The position numbers and the translations under genes are program-made. 64,000 nt of DNA, taken from positions 43,177 to 107,176 of the forward strand of contig FWCC01000010.1 of NCBI GenBank assembly GCA_900169235.1, given 5' to 3'. This document shows positions 48,494-60,687 of the stretch, piece after piece (position 1 is the stretch's first letter; every line of letters starts with the position of its first letter). The stretch is from Zarea fungicola. Lineage: Eukaryota > Ascomycota > Sordariomycetes > Hypocreales > Cordycipitaceae. The notes beneath the pieces were generated by a model. That model saw nothing but the letters and a program-made list of their open reading frames with translations, did not search any database and had not been told where the DNA came from.

Positions 48494-48976
48494 ATGCAAC
48501 TCTCTACAGTAGGTCTACAATTCGTTGCCAGAATAACTCATAAAAGCAATTGTGCTAACACAGTCTAGATCCTTGTTCCTGCTCTGCTGGCTGAAGCTGC
48601 AGTAGCTGCGCCATCTGGGTTTTGCTTCTTTCACTGTCCTAGTGCGGAGTTCAGTATTTGGTACCAAAGCAACCACAAGTCAGACTGCAGTTCAAAGCCC
48701 ACAATCAAGACAAATATTATTGGCCCGTCTTTGAGCATTACTAATGGCGTTTGTACCGGGGTTGGAACTCAGCCTTTCGACCTCGTCAGAATGGGCAAGA
48801 CGAGTGACATTCCTGGCCATGGCTGCCGGCTGACCTTTTACTCGGACACTACTTGCTCCACGGCACTTGTCCCCGCAGTTGACATTAAGACAAACAATAA
48901 TGGTGACAGCCAGTGCTTTGGATTCCCGGGTAGGGCTGCGGCCCGAGCTGCAAAGATGGAATGCTTCCCCTTGTGA
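48494..48976 (+). CDS. small cysteine-rich secreted protein, effector candidate (140 aa)
   Basis: Two exons: a five-codon first exon (48494-48508) and 48569-48976; the 60-nt intron has a GTAGGT donor, GCTAAC branch and CTAG acceptor. Splicing creates a clean signal peptide (MQLSTILVPALLAEAAVAAP) that is absent from either unspliced frame, which supports the model. The predicted mature protein of about 120 residues has eight cysteines (in GFCFFHC, SDC, GVC, HGCRL, TTCS, SQCF, MECF), an even number suited to four disulfides. No enzymatic motif is seen. Size, leader, cysteine content and isolated position are typical of fungal effectors or hydrophobin-like surface proteins, although the hydrophobin CC spacing is absent. 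Confidence 0.82.
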
Positions 48977-49684
48977 GCCAAGCGCACTACCTAGAAGCTT
49001 GAGGATGAGAGGAGAGGCGACTGTATATAATTAATTTTGTTTTCTTTGTGTTGTGCATATTGTGAAGGAACCTCTCCCCATCTGTAGTTGAATTTTGAAT
49101 GGAATCAGGTTATTATCCTACATACCTGCTTAGCCCTCAACCCGTGCAAGCGGAACTAGCTCGCGCTCGTTCCAACAGTGACGCAGTGCCTGTATACGGG
49201 GCCGTCCATATTCTTGGGCCAAGCAGTGTAAACTAATCTCACCTTGAACATAACGATTAAGAAAAGCATTGCAACTTGCCGCACTTATTCATCCTAGACT
49301 TTGACAAGTGGTACCTTCATTAGTCCATTTCCAGTAGTCAACGCGAATTGTTGTTGGATGAAAAGTAGCAACAGATTCAGGATTTAATTTGAAGTTCTGC
49401 AGATAAAAGAATTGTGTAATTAGTATTTTCATACACACGAAAAACCAGCGGAGCTACAAAGGTCCTGCAGTATTTTATCTTCGCCGTACTAGAACACCAG
49501 TCCCAGCGAGAGCGGCTGGCACTGCATCTCTCTCACAAGCTAGCTGGTGGAGCGTTATTTTCTGTAAGAGTGATGCACATTGATCAAGTCATGCAAAATG
49601 AAATTATTATTGCTAAATTAGGGTCCGACTGCAAGCTTCGGCTTCTCCCCCTCATAGATCCTGAAGCTGTCGCGTATTGAACTT
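48977..49684. other. intergenic region
   Basis: About 0.7 kb, AT-rich, no gene seen. Confidence 0.5.
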
Positions 49685-50629
49685 CTATCTGTAAAGCCGG
49701 CCCGTGGAATCGTTGTCATTAATTTGTAGAGGATAGTCCTCAGCAGAAGAAGGGATATCGCGCCGGATAGCCCCATACCAAAGAATAGTAATTGCTGAGA
49801 TGAGTCCCATCAGAACCACATCAAGCACGTATGTCGGCCACTCATGAATCTGAAGGTACCCATCTTGACCTTGGCTATACTCCAACAAGCGATATATGTT
49901 GCGGACAGTTACTAATACACTGCACAGATAGAGTGATAGCAGCATAGTCGTAAACCTGACATGAGGAGGGATGGTTGTGGCAAGCTTTTTCGACACGATG
50001 CGAATATGAAACGTGACTGCGCAAAGAGCAAACAGACCAAATAAAATAACTTGGAGCCCCAGGCCAGCAAGAATAATGTTTTGTGCCAATTTAATGTCAT
50101 TGGCGCCATTGGGATGCACCAGCTTGGCGGCACCGGCGGCCTGAACGAGGAAACAAAAGATGTCGCCGCACACAAAGATTTTACTCAGCCAGCTCAAACG
50201 AATGAATGATAGCTGCGCATAACCTGTGGCTCGAATAAGTCGCCCAAGGAACATGTAGATCCCTGCCGCATACACGATCGGAGCGAGCAGGATTAGCAGC
50301 GTCTGGATTATGAAAGGCTTTGTCGCGGACAGGTGCTTGTTGGAGTATGCGCGGGCAGCAAGACCCACCACCTCAACTATTTAACGAAAATCCTTATCAG
50401 CATGGGAATTGTATTGATGTGACATGTCTACCGCAAGTCTAGAATAGCCAGTGTGGCGCGAAGTTGACGTACAGGCACCTGCCAAGACGAAAGCAATGCC
50501 AAACCAATTCTTTGTGGAAAAGATCTTGAAAATATGCCATAGAGTGACGACTAGAATAAATATGCCCACAATGATGGCAGCGACGGCTGAAGGCACGAAA
50601 TGAGGGTATAGGTTGACTTGGCTGTCCAT
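49685..50629 (-). CDS. RTA1-like seven-TM protein (282 aa)
   Basis: Two exons: 50473-50629 and 49685-50376, with a 96-nt intron (GTACGT..ATAG) restoring the family continuation GAFEVVGLAARAYS. The family pattern is present: a short extracellular N-terminus, a first TM (AAIIVGIFILVVTLWHIFKI), the FEVVG-type second TM, a third TM region with LLILLAPIVYAAGIYMFLGR, then FVCGDIFCFLVQAAGAA, and the C-terminal RNIYRLLEY and HEWPTYVLDVVLM motifs. The usual HPG near the C-terminus is absent (only a polar tail follows). RTA1 proteins are fungal plasma-membrane proteins linked to lipid translocation and resistance to 7-aminocholesterol and similar stresses. It is divergent from the Zn2Cys6 regulator (696 bp), a likely regulatory pairing. 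Confidence 0.93.
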
Positions 50630-51325
50630 GTTGAGACCAAGGTGGCGAAGTTAAAGGAGCGTAAGTAACTAAAAGAATGACTTTGACGTTGGAGTACAAT
50701 AAGCAAAATTATGAGAAAAAAAATTGAAGAAAGGAAAAAGCCGATTGATGCTGGGCATCGAGATTTATATCTTGGCTGGACAATCTGGCTCTAGACGCCC
50801 AGAATACGTCGCCCCAAGCCGAGCAGAAATCTAAAGGAAGTTTCTCCTATTTCTCCTATTTAGTACGCAAACCATCTGAAAACGGGCAAATGGAATGGTG
50901 TTTATGCGCTGCACAGCCCTGCCGAGGGCGCTGCCAAGAGCCATTCTGCCACGCAAATGCCTGCCGACACTTGACTGGCTAGGGCCGGGAACTAATATTA
51001 GCAAAGCCGGAATTAAAAAGCCGAACGCATGCTGGCGCCACTTGCCTACGCTAAACCGAACGAGGGTATTTCGGTGCAGCACCCCTGTCTTGCCTTAGTG
51101 TCGGAGCGGATGATTTTGCCCGCTAGTAGAAGCATCCGGGGCTGTGAGCGACGTCGCGTACGATGACGACGCCGGGGATTCCGCCGACACTCATAAAGTT
51201 AAATCTTGCAACCTCATGGATGGCAAACAAAAGAAAGACACTGGTTTCCTTTCCCTTTAGTCCTTCCAACACACTCATCATAGAGTAACGGCAACCGGCG
51301 CGAGCACCTGGCCAAACGATTGACC
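50630..51325. other. shared upstream region of RTA1 and Zn2Cys6 genes
   Basis: A 696-bp divergent intergenic region. I looked for spaced CGG/CCG half-sites of Zn2Cys6 regulators and see only scattered single copies. Confidence 0.5.
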
Positions 51326-53298
51326 ATGACGAGTTGCGTGGGCGAGGCAGAGACTGTCATCAAGCAATGCCATACATGTCGGCGCAAACGATGGACATGT
51401 GATGCCAGAAAGCCCCGATGCATGCGATGCACGGAGAATGGAATCTCATGCTTGGGCTATGGCGACCAGGCGTACGTTTGGGTGCGACCGCATTTGTCCA
51501 GTACCCGGAGAAAGAAGCGCAAAGTTGGACGGCCGAGGATAACGCTGATGGTGGCTCATGACGAAGAGGACGTGGGCGGTGGCGAGGAGGACCAACGAAA
51601 TGGGAGTGGGAGTCATTTTGGCCAGGTGGTACGGTGTAATGAGCCAATTTGCCACGGCATCACTCCGGCAAATTACTACGAAGAGCAATTGTCTCATCAA
51701 ATTTTATCATACTGTTTGTGCAACGTAACTGCCGCCCAGTAATGAGGATGCCCGCTAATCCGATACTTTTGCTCTAGTCGACGAGATAATCATCCCCGGT
51801 ACTGCCATTGCACCCAGCGCAACGCCGCCAACCAGCCTTCGGATTCACTGGCGAAATATCCCGCCTGTTGGAATGGATATGCTCATAACCTCTGGATTGA
51901 GCCACCAAACTATCCAACTTGAGCTTAGGAACCGCAAAACTCGCTCCGCAGGTCACACTGATGGCTTCGGTTACGAGCCCATCGCCTCATCGAGCCTGCA
52001 TCTTGCCCTATGTACTGGCCCGTTGGTGAGACTGGTTTATAAATACCACCAGCGCGTGTTCAAGAGGCTAAGTGAAATGCTCAATGCGGCCTCGGAGGCT
52101 TTCCTTGACATGGTTTTGATGTCGATAACAGGTTTGATGCGAATAGAGGTAGGTATCGGGAATGTGACGTATCTTAGTCTACCAAATAATTTCGTCCTTT
52201 TCTAACGTTGTGAAATTGGAATAGGTGCAGCAATCGCCGTTTAATGCCTGTCAGATGCACTTGGATGGAGCGCGATCTGTTATCCTACATCGCGGAGGGG
52301 TCACTGCTCTTGCCACGAGGCATCTGAGGACTAGTCGCATGCCTCTGAGGGCCTTCATCCTGTATGTGCTATGTTATACCTCAAGATGGCTGGGGTCCTG
52401 AATTGAATGATGTGTGGAAAGCTAATGAAATGGTAGTGCGGATGTTATCGGTGCCATGCTAGTACCTGCGTACCACCTGAAAGAGGAACTCCTGTCTTCA
52501 CAGCTTCAATACATGCCTCATATTGACGATATATTTACGGGAGATCAGTCCTTTGAATGGCCCTGCCCGAGTCATCTGCTCGGACTAATCATCACCATCA
52601 ACTACTGCCGAATGACGAGTGGAAGAATGCTTGCTTCAGCACAAAATATCGATGATAACAGCGCCCAGATTCTCAAGAACGCAATTTCATTTGATGCCGT
52701 CTCTGCTGGCTACCAGCAGTTGGAAGACCTGAGCCTGATATCTGAGTGTGGACTTGACGATCCGAAAGACGGCTCTGTAGCATCTTATCAAAATGATGTG
52801 CTTCGTACGTGCCAAGATCTTATGCATACGTTCCAATATGCCGTTATTCTTTACTGCTTGAGAACTCTTTACCAGGATCGTGGCATACCGATACCTACTA
52901 CAGTCTGGTCGGATCTCCCAGAGACTACGTCATTCTCATCAGATGCGACAACTAATACCGAACTCTTTCATAGCCGAGTGCTAAAGTTGCTTCTGGACTC
53001 TCTGCGGGCATTCAAGGCTGGCAACACTGCTCGTTGGCCCAATAAGATGCTGGCCTGGCCGTTATGGGTTGCAGGATTCGTGCTAGATCATAAGGATGAT
53101 GCTGCAGAGGCGTCAAGACTCTTCATTAAAGAGTACCTGTACGACTTGGGCTGCGAACTTGGTAGCCTCGGCCCTGTCGGTGCCGCTGTCACGCTGGAGA
53201 CGGTCTGGAAACAGACAGTCGGGGACGACATGGCATCAAAATGGACTTGGGATCAGCGGCTGGCGCTGATGGGGAACTCGGGTTTCTTCTTTCTTTAA
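51326..53298 (+). CDS. Zn(II)2Cys6 transcription factor, fungal-specific (about 586 aa)
   Basis: The binuclear zinc cluster is complete: C15-x2-C18-x6-C25-x6-C32-x2-C35-x6-C42, followed by a basic RRKKRKVGRPR stretch (linker/nuclear signal). Exons: 51326-51724, about 51786-52148, 52225-52361 and 52437-53298. The last two introns (76 and 75 nt) are clear. The first is ambiguous: the good CTCTAG acceptor at 51777 does not match the phase of the GTAACT donor (51725), so GAG at 51785 or a donor at 51739 with a CAG acceptor at 51817 is needed. A small sequence error or a real frameshift is also possible. The later region (HWRNIPPVGMDMLITSGLSHQ; HRGGVTALA; WPLWVAGF) matches fungal_trans_2-type regulators. 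It probably controls nearby genes, the divergent RTA1 gene being the first candidate. Confidence 0.85.
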
Positions 53299-54081
53299 CC
53301 GTGCTGACCCCTCATCAAAGTCGTTGTTACTTCGTCGGCGAGATGCGGAAGTTGGAAGGCTAAGCCTACATGCCTTAGTATTGGTGTGCATGACAGGTCT
53401 TAAAGAGGCCCCAGTTCTTGAGTTGTTCACAGAAAAACATAGGCAGCTCCGAAAAAGCATGGAGTTTTCCAGAAAGATATTTATGTGGTTTCTTTACAAT
53501 CTTCACCTCGGCAACCGCCCGTGCCTTCACACGCCACTGTCACGTACTGCGCCCCAAAGACGATCCGTTTTCCGTTTTCGCGTCATGTTCGCAGAATCGC
53601 GAAAGTCGCGTATCAGGTGCAATGACGTGGTAACTATGGTACACCGCCAGCTCGCCGTCCACGGAGGAACGGCTCTGGTTGGCGGCCTGCTTGGATTCGG
53701 TGTCGACCATTCGTCCAGGAAGAGCATCGACAGCTTGCATGCCCAGCGGCCAGGGGCGCCGCTAAAGCTCTTTTACGGTGAGAACCTGGCCCCTTCTTTT
53801 GAGGGGCGAGGGCGATGGCGGATGGACGAACAGTTACTCAGTTCCGGTCAGCAACAACAAGGGCGCCCTCCCGTTCAGGTGCAGTCGCTAGCGCACGAGC
53901 GAAGATTGACTTGCTGTATGAAAACGGAGTACTATTAATGAAGTATTATATGGACACCTATTTTCGTGAAAAAGAAAAAAAAAAGGCCGTTGCAACGGGG
54001 GGATGAGCTCAATTAAATGATGGCAGCCCTCGACCATTCACAGATCCTTGAGAGAAACCATCCTGTCTTTCCGCACCATTC
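53299..54081. other. intergenic region
   Basis: Frames present on both strands are shadows or chance; no gene is seen. Confidence 0.5.
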
Positions 54082-55435
54082 TCACTCGGAATTGCGCTCC
54101 TCATTCTCAGGTTTAGTAACGGAACACTTTGAATTTCGAGCTTTTCTCCATTCAATCCAAGGAATAGAGAGGAAATAGGGGCCGGCAACAACGACGGCGA
54201 GAACTATATAGGCAGTACGGAAGCTGCCTTTGGCGCCAGCAAGCCGGAGGCCCAGCCCACCGTTAATGATACTCACAAGCATGAGACTGCGACCGTACCA
54301 TACGTGAAGGTAGCTAAATACACCGCGACGCCGCTGGCGCTTGAAACGCAAGTGATGGATAGCTCCGAGAACTGGTTGTATGGCCATCAACGCGCAGATT
54401 ATTGTGCCGCATTTGGTGTGAGAGTTGTGCCAAAACTAAGCAAGCAAGTTAGTTATCCAAGCGTACAAAACTGTGACTGGCAGTGATATTCGAAACCAAA
54501 ACTTACGATACCCAAGCGATGAGCCATGGCATAGCCCAGGCCGAGACCTGCCCACATGGCAAGAAAAGCAGTGATCTGGAAGGAAGCGTGCAACCACCAT
54601 TTGCCCATAGCCGGCATTAGCAAAGCTCCGATAGGGTACAACACAACCCAAACCAGTGTCATAATCACTCCGTGGCCGTATCGAACAGCATTCGAGACAA
54701 TATCGCCGCTTGAGCTGCTTCCTGATACAATACTACCAGAATCGCCACTGCTGTTACCATTTCCAGGGCTGCTGCCACTTGTATTCGTCCGGTTCTCTGG
54801 CATGAAAGGATTTGAGTCGGCATCCACAACCGCATTACTAAGGTTAATCTTGAAAATAGAATGGCCATCGTGATAGTCGATGACCGCGTTCTTATCTTGA
54901 GAGTTGATCGGGTTGCCAACCTTCCACGCAGAAATCCAGCCGCTAGAACCAGTCAGAGCGGCGTCTGTGCAGTCACCACAGCGCACATTCGCTACCATTT
55001 TGTCGCCAATGACACCTGAGCCTGATAAAAGTTCAACATCGGACCGCGCCTTGTACTGGGGCATGATGTGCGGAGCACCCGGCCTTGTGCTAAGCGTAAT
55101 GTTACCAGTACCGTCTGTGTACATGAGGAATATATCGGCACCATTCATCTGGCTGCCGATGCCGAGGGCGACCCATCCGTACGTCGTTGGGGCCCGTATT
55201 TGGAAGTAGATGTTACCGGAGCCAGACTGAATGGCGGCTTGTGGGACGCCCCAGCTGAAGCAGATGTTTGAGTCGGCGGCGACGCAATAGGGGGTGCTTG
55301 CGGCACGCGCACTGATGGCACCTACGAAGGCGGTTAGTCATTTATTGAGTGGACTTGGTTGTAACGGCCGGACGTTGCGCACATACTCAAGACAGCAAGC
55401 GCCATAGGGCCAGTGAGGGATATTGTATGGCGCAT
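54082..55435 (-). CDS. secreted/membrane DOMON-cytochrome b561 protein (405 aa)
   Basis: Three exons: 55387-55435, 54507-55321 and 54082-54435; introns of 65 nt (GTATGT, GACTAAC, TAG) and 71 nt (GTAAGT..TTAG). The first splice completes a signal peptide (MRHTISLTGPMALAVLSAI). The mature N-terminus is a cellobiose-dehydrogenase-type DOMON haem domain (about 30-200) with GWVALGIGSQM (Met haem ligand candidate) and YHDGHS (His candidate). A Ser/Gly/Asn linker follows, then a b561 core with conserved His residues in RYGHGVIMTL, WWLHASFQ, HTKCG and YLHVWYG. Such proteins shuttle electrons between the cytosol and extracellular acceptors at the plasma membrane. The cupredoxin gene about 2 kb away also points to extracellular redox work. 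Confidence 0.93.
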
Positions 55436-57406
55436 AGTTCGTCGTTGGCGTCACTTCAAGGAATTGACCTTGGCTGCTGTGACTCTACCTGTTTAGTTTG
55501 TTATGTTGTATTGTACGGTATTGAACAAGCCGCTTGCCAGAAAAGAATGCTCAGCTGTGCAGTGGGCAAGGAGAGAATAACAGAGTTGGCTTTCATGGAC
55601 TAAATATACCAGCTATTGCCCCTGGAAATCAACGCGGTTTAGCCCACCAGAGGCGCAGCATATGCGCAGAGCCTGCCTGTACCGGCACCAAACAGAAATT
55701 AAGCAAGTTTCAAGGACAGAGCTCCTCAAAACGTAGCCAGGAAGCGTAGTTGGGCATATTCTGACTAGATACACGCAGTTGTCATTGAGCTGCGAGGGGT
55801 GTAATTATTAAAACGGAACTGAGGTTGTCTATCTGTTACTCATAAAATAAGATTCCAAACCAGACCATTCAGTGGCTAGCCCGTGGCTCAATTGGAATGT
55901 TGAAAGATGAGGCTAATTGAGCTCGCATATTTCCATACAACGGTTTAGTTCATTAATTCCGAAGTAGTAGCAAATATTGACAAACACCGAGAATCTGGGG
56001 TCAGCCATGGCAAAAAGTGGACTATCTCCGAGGTGGTGATAAGCCACTGGAGAAATTCTAGCTTAGCACGGCGTACTGGACCATGACTAGCTAGGTACGG
56101 AGTAGTTAGCGCTGATTAACGTTAAAGGGAGGTTAATAACGTGCAGAGCCTCGGAAGCCAGTTGACGCATCAGGCTCGGACTTTCATAGTCCATGCGTAG
56201 TGCTGACTGCACCTCAAGGCCAACAGATAATGGATATAGTTTAGTGATTGTCGGTACGGAAGAACTCTACAATGTTGCATATGCAGCTGCGGATTCACCC
56301 TGGCGCCAAATAGTCTTGCTTTCGTGTTCGTATTGTTAGCCCAGTAAGCGGCCAGGGGAACCAAGCTCCTTCTCAAGTCTAGCTTGCAGGCCGAATCTAG
56401 ACCAATGCGAGCTCTTAGCTGAATCCCACCAGGCTCGGTAGTTAATCGCTATCTGTTTATTTGTCTCATCGTGGAGATCGGTAGGGCACGGTGTCATTAA
56501 CCTCGTCGTATGGTTAATTGCTTTGGGGCGTTCAAGTAAGCCTGCCAATTCGAAAATGGAATTCAAAACGAGGTTAGATTCTAAAGACCAAGGTCCAATA
56601 GGCCGCCCTTAACTTATGGACCATAACTGCAAAGTTCTAGCCGCGCCTTGCATTACTGGGCAAATTGCAGTTTACTGCTAAAATTGCGTAGGGCTTAGCG
56701 GATTCTACATGATCTGTTTCGTCCAAGACATTATGGCCATCTGAATTGTATCTAAAGCCACTATAAAGAAAGGTTATATGCATTGTGATGCTCTATAATT
56801 CATGTCCAGGCAGATGTGACTAAGTGAAAGAAGTCCACATATCTCAAGTGCAAACTGTGACAAGGATGAAGGCTAAGAGGATTCGGAGAAGGTCCGCATC
56901 AACCCTTACCCACCTTTTCAAATACTTTCATTTAGCTAACTCTTTGGAATCAAGACGTCAAAGATTTTAGAAGGCTTGATCGTCAAACAACGGTGCGCCT
57001 TACTCGGCACCTTAAATTAGACCGTATCTGTTGCGCGGGGTGTGGATAGCGACAGAGCAGGCCTCGGCTTCGGCACAGCCTTCATTTTAGTAACTCAGCC
57101 ACATAGCCGCTTGGTCACCAATAAGCGGAATACCTCCTACACGCCCTCGTAGCTACTGCTCCTGCTAGTATACGACTTCAATGCCATGCTTTCTTCAGCT
57201 GAGTGAGTGTATTCTGGGCCTGGTTAACCTGGTATTTTCGTATTCTTGTTGAGGCAGAATGGCGGATTGGGTAGTATATCGTGTCCTCGACTATTAAAGC
57301 AAATGTTTCCGCCAACCATCTCTCTCTTCAAGTCATCTCAACAAAAACTTTACCTCTTCTACCAACACACATACCTACACATACATACCTGCACTCATAC
57401 ATCGCA
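55436..57406. other. intergenic region, about 2 kb
   Basis: No supportable gene. It holds the promoter area of the cupredoxin gene and short frames without motifs. Confidence 0.5.
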
Positions 57407-58141
57407 ATGCGCTCTAGCACAGTTCTCCCCGTCATCGCTCTCGCTGCCAACACCGCGGCCAAGACTGTCAATGTCGACGTCGGTCAAGGTTTCTTCTCAC
57501 CTGGTGTCATCAAGGCCGACAAGGGCGACACAATTGAGTTCCGCTGGATTGCGGTTGGGCACAGCGTCGCGACCGGCCTGAAGGATAAAGTCTGCCAGCC
57601 AGCGCCCAATGCTTTTTTCTCTGGAGAAATTTCCACACTCAACGTAAGTATCTTATTTTCATTGTATCTTTTTCCTCCACAGTCGCTGCATGCAATGTTC
57701 TGAAAGCTAGATTAAGCTGGCTTTCTATTCCTTCCTTCTGCGTTGGCTAATTTTTCTGCTCAAAAATAGACAACTTTCTCGGTCACAGTTGACTCGACCG
57801 ATCCGACTTATATTTACTGCACTCTTCCTGGCCACTGCCAAGTTGGCATGGTCGGCGTCATCAATGGAGATGAGGATGGTCTGAATGCCTACAAGGCTGC
57901 TGCCGCAAAGTCTTCTGGGAGTACGAGCCCGGACAAGGTTGGTGGTGGTAGTCTCGGCATGGCCAGCTCGTCCACGGGCACAAGCAGCAGCGCAACTGCA
58001 ACTGGCAGCAGCAAGACCTCTGCTAGCAGTACCCCCTCGTCCTCATCCTCGTCAGCTCCCACTTCCAACGCTGCTGTGAGCCTCAAAGGCTCTGTTGTTA
58101 CTTTTTTCGCCGCCGCCGGTGTTGCTGCTATGATGCTCTAA
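57407..58141 (+). CDS. extracellular cupredoxin-like serine-rich protein, GPI-type (202 aa)
   Basis: Two exons: 57407-57643 and 57770-58141, 126-nt intron (GTAAGT donor; CTAAT branch; ATAG acceptor). The signal peptide is MRSSTVLPVIALAANTAA. The cupredoxin domain (about 20-115) keeps a full type-1 copper set: His52 (VGHSVATG), Cys96, His101 and Met106 (in YCTLPGHCQVGM), and a likely disulfide Cys63-Cys102. A Ser/Thr-rich stalk follows (about 130-180), then a hydrophobic C-terminus (VVTFFAAAGVAAMML), as expected for GPI anchoring. Many fungal homologues lack the copper ligands, so the intact set is notable. The function is likely cell-surface copper or redox chemistry; there is no enzymatic evidence. 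Confidence 0.93.
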
Positions 58142-58567
58142 AATACAGAGAAGGATGGACATGGATACGGCTTCAGTGTATCAATATGTTACGCAATTGT
58201 AGCACCGCAGAGCAGCGTAGGCATGGTAGGCACGGCTAGCTACTGATTAGCAGAAGCACCTCAGTCGCCTATCCAGAAGCCTATGGGACATTTTTCATTC
58301 TTATATCTTATTTTTCACCAAACTTGAATTATTATTTTGTTATCTGGTCCTTTGTTTGTATTGATTTTACGGTTCTTTTTCAAGTGACAAGGACGCCTCC
58401 GCCATGAGGCTGTCGGCTCTTCCCCTTCAAATCCTCTACATGAGCAAGGCAGGGCAGTCCGACGTGTAGCTCTATCATGCAACAGCTTATTGCCCAGCTT
58501 TGAATAAGAAACATTGCTTGAAATATTAATTTATACATCGTACATGTGATGGAGCTCGGCAGATTTC
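58142..58567. other. convergent intergenic region
   Basis: Separates the cupredoxin and second RTA1 3' ends; nothing recognised. Confidence 0.5.
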
Positions 58568-59538
58568 TTAGTCACTGATGACTTGCTCTTTAAAAATAAG
58601 GCCCGGGTGTCCAAGTATCAGCGAAAAGGCAGAAGCCAAAATCAATCTAGTTTTATGAGCGCTGTCAGTAAACCTGAAAGGCAAAGCATGTCAAGGAGAG
58701 ACTTACGCTCCCTCAAGCGCAATAAACAGTTTCTCATCGCGAACCAAGGACCCGCGATAGCCCTGGCGTAGCTCGACCACGCGGTACACACAGCGAATAA
58801 CAATAAGCAAAATTGCCAAAGACAAGAAAGTAAAGAACGTATACATTCTGCATCCATATAAGTCCCTAACAATACTGGATCGGAAATAGCGGTACATATA
58901 ATCACCCATAAAGCCACAGAATATACAAATGGTAAACACTTGTAAAGACAGGCTGCAGAGCGCAAGATTAACACCGATCTTGCTGGTTCCGCTGGAGGCG
59001 ACAGATAGGGCGCCACCAGCTGCTTGAATGACTAGTGATAGAAAATCGCATGGTATAAAAATCCAATAGAAATAGCTTGGCTTAAACCGGGATAGAGCTG
59101 GTGAAAAGATCGTTATAACCTGGGCGAGTGTGATGTATATAGAGGCGCAAAAGTAAATGGGAGTGGTCGTGACACAGACTGCAAATAAATACAACAAATT
59201 AGTGGCTGTTTGCTTATCGGATCAGATATATACCTACTAATCTGGAGCATGAAAGCTGAGAAATTGAATGGATTTATAAACATCATGACACGGCCAATGT
59301 ATCCGAGGATAGCGGAGGCGCAGCCAACAAGGATGCTACATGTAAAAAGCCAAAACTTCCAGCGTATGCCCTCATAGAGATGGATAGCTGCTGCAGCTGC
59401 AAAGAGGGCAATAAATGCCGAATTTGCTGCTAGGGATGGACGGTAGCCATAAACAGAGTATTGTACAGGGCAAGCAGCCAGTGTGCAATTACCTTTCGGC
59501 CCAAATACGACTGTCCCGGGCGGTATTCCGTGAGGCAT
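58568..59538 (-). CDS. RTA1-like seven-TM protein, second copy (283 aa)
   Basis: Three exons: 59238-59538, 58707-59178 and 58568-58646; introns of 59 nt (GTAGGT..GCAG) and 60 nt (GTAAGT..CTAG). The last short exon supplies the family C-terminus including LGHPGLIF, the HPG motif seen in many RTA1 proteins. The N-terminus carries the YGYRPSLAANSAFIALF extracellular start and TM1; further TM segments include LICLQ-type continuation after the first splice (LQIICVTTTPIYFCASIYI), FIPCDFLSLVIQAAGGAL and the CVYRVVELRQG motif. It is a paralogue of the copy at 49685-50629 but only distantly similar in sequence, so the two were probably not produced by recent tandem duplication. Likely a plasma-membrane lipid-translocation or stress-resistance protein. 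Confidence 0.93.
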
Positions 59539-60687
59539 GGCGGTGTTGGACCTTGCGTTTCCAGTCGCCGTCTTGGCCTATAAAGAGACGGTGACAAGTG
59601 CGGTACTCGTAAAGGGCGACAGCATGGAGATTTTCGCCAGAAGATGGAGAGAATATAGCTGAGATAACAGAAAACTTATGCATAAATACAGCAGATTGGC
59701 GAAACTTTAACCAGCAATCGTCCGCCGGGAGCGGGACATGGAGCCCTTTGGCACCATGCTTGCCGCAAGTACAAGATCGGAACTTGTTGGAGCTAGATCT
59801 GAAAGAGCCTGGAAGGCTGAATGGGGAGGAGGCCGACGCCCAAGACGTTATAGCTGACGTGTAAAAATGTTGGGGTGTCGCATTCTGAATCCGACGAGAC
59901 TCGACCTGATTCCTTGGCCAATTAACATGGTCGGCGAATTCGAGTTGCACTTTACGCGCTGGCCTAGCTTTGTTACTTGCACATTCTACTGGTACCTTGG
60001 TCACTTGTCCCTTGCCAGCTCTCCTGGGCGCCTTTGTATGTTTGTGCCGAATAGTAGCAGGCTGTGGCGGAGAAATCATGCAGCTCTTATTGGACACTTT
60101 GTTGGCATCAATGATAGAGGCCACTGGTGCACGGGAGCCTCAGACGTTATCGACTGGAGCGTGCGACGCTTCGAAAATGTGTCGCCTCAGTGCTGGTCTC
60201 TACTGGTGCTTGTGACTGTGTAACTTCGTTATGCAGATACTTCGGCCTCTTGGACAGGTAAATATTTGTGCACTGATTTTTTATATTGCAATTTCCAATT
60301 GACCCAGCGCTTTGTAAACACAAAGGTACGATGAGATGCTTGTGTTGCTACCAGCATGGCTGCCGAAGTCCTCACTCAATCGCGTGGAGTAGGTGAGAAC
60401 ACGAGACTTGCCAGGGGTGTGCGCTGGCGGCAGGCCTGCATTGCATTTAGTATGGATGGATTTGAGCAGAACAATGGCTCTGATTGGGTTGGAAACGTTG
60501 TCGAGCTATCGCTTGCAGCTACTGATGTACACACCAGCGTTCATCTCTGGCTCCGGAACAGAAACGACATTTGGTAATCGCGGCTGTAGGGTACCCATGG
60601 CTTTGAAGACGGCTGGAAACCCGGTGGAAGGCAGATGGGAAGCTACCATGTCTGAAGAATATCCCTGTCTCTATTCGGATTCATATC
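59539..60687. other. intergenic region left of transposon
   Basis: Short frames only. A plus frame from about 60393 remains open up to the transposon's left end and could be part of a disrupted gene (see findings). Confidence 0.45.
60684..60687. repeat. left target-site duplication TATC
   Basis: Four bases (TATC) directly flank the left inverted repeat; the same four bases follow the right repeat at 63063-63066. Confidence 0.75.

Noticed and set aside
53324..53938. 204-codon plus frame after the Zn2Cys6 gene
   Set aside because: No domain, overlapping frames on the other strand of similar length; probably chance.
59489..60124. 211-codon minus-strand frame upstream of the second RTA1 gene
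   Set aside because: Overlaps the RTA1 start in another phase and has no structure or motif.
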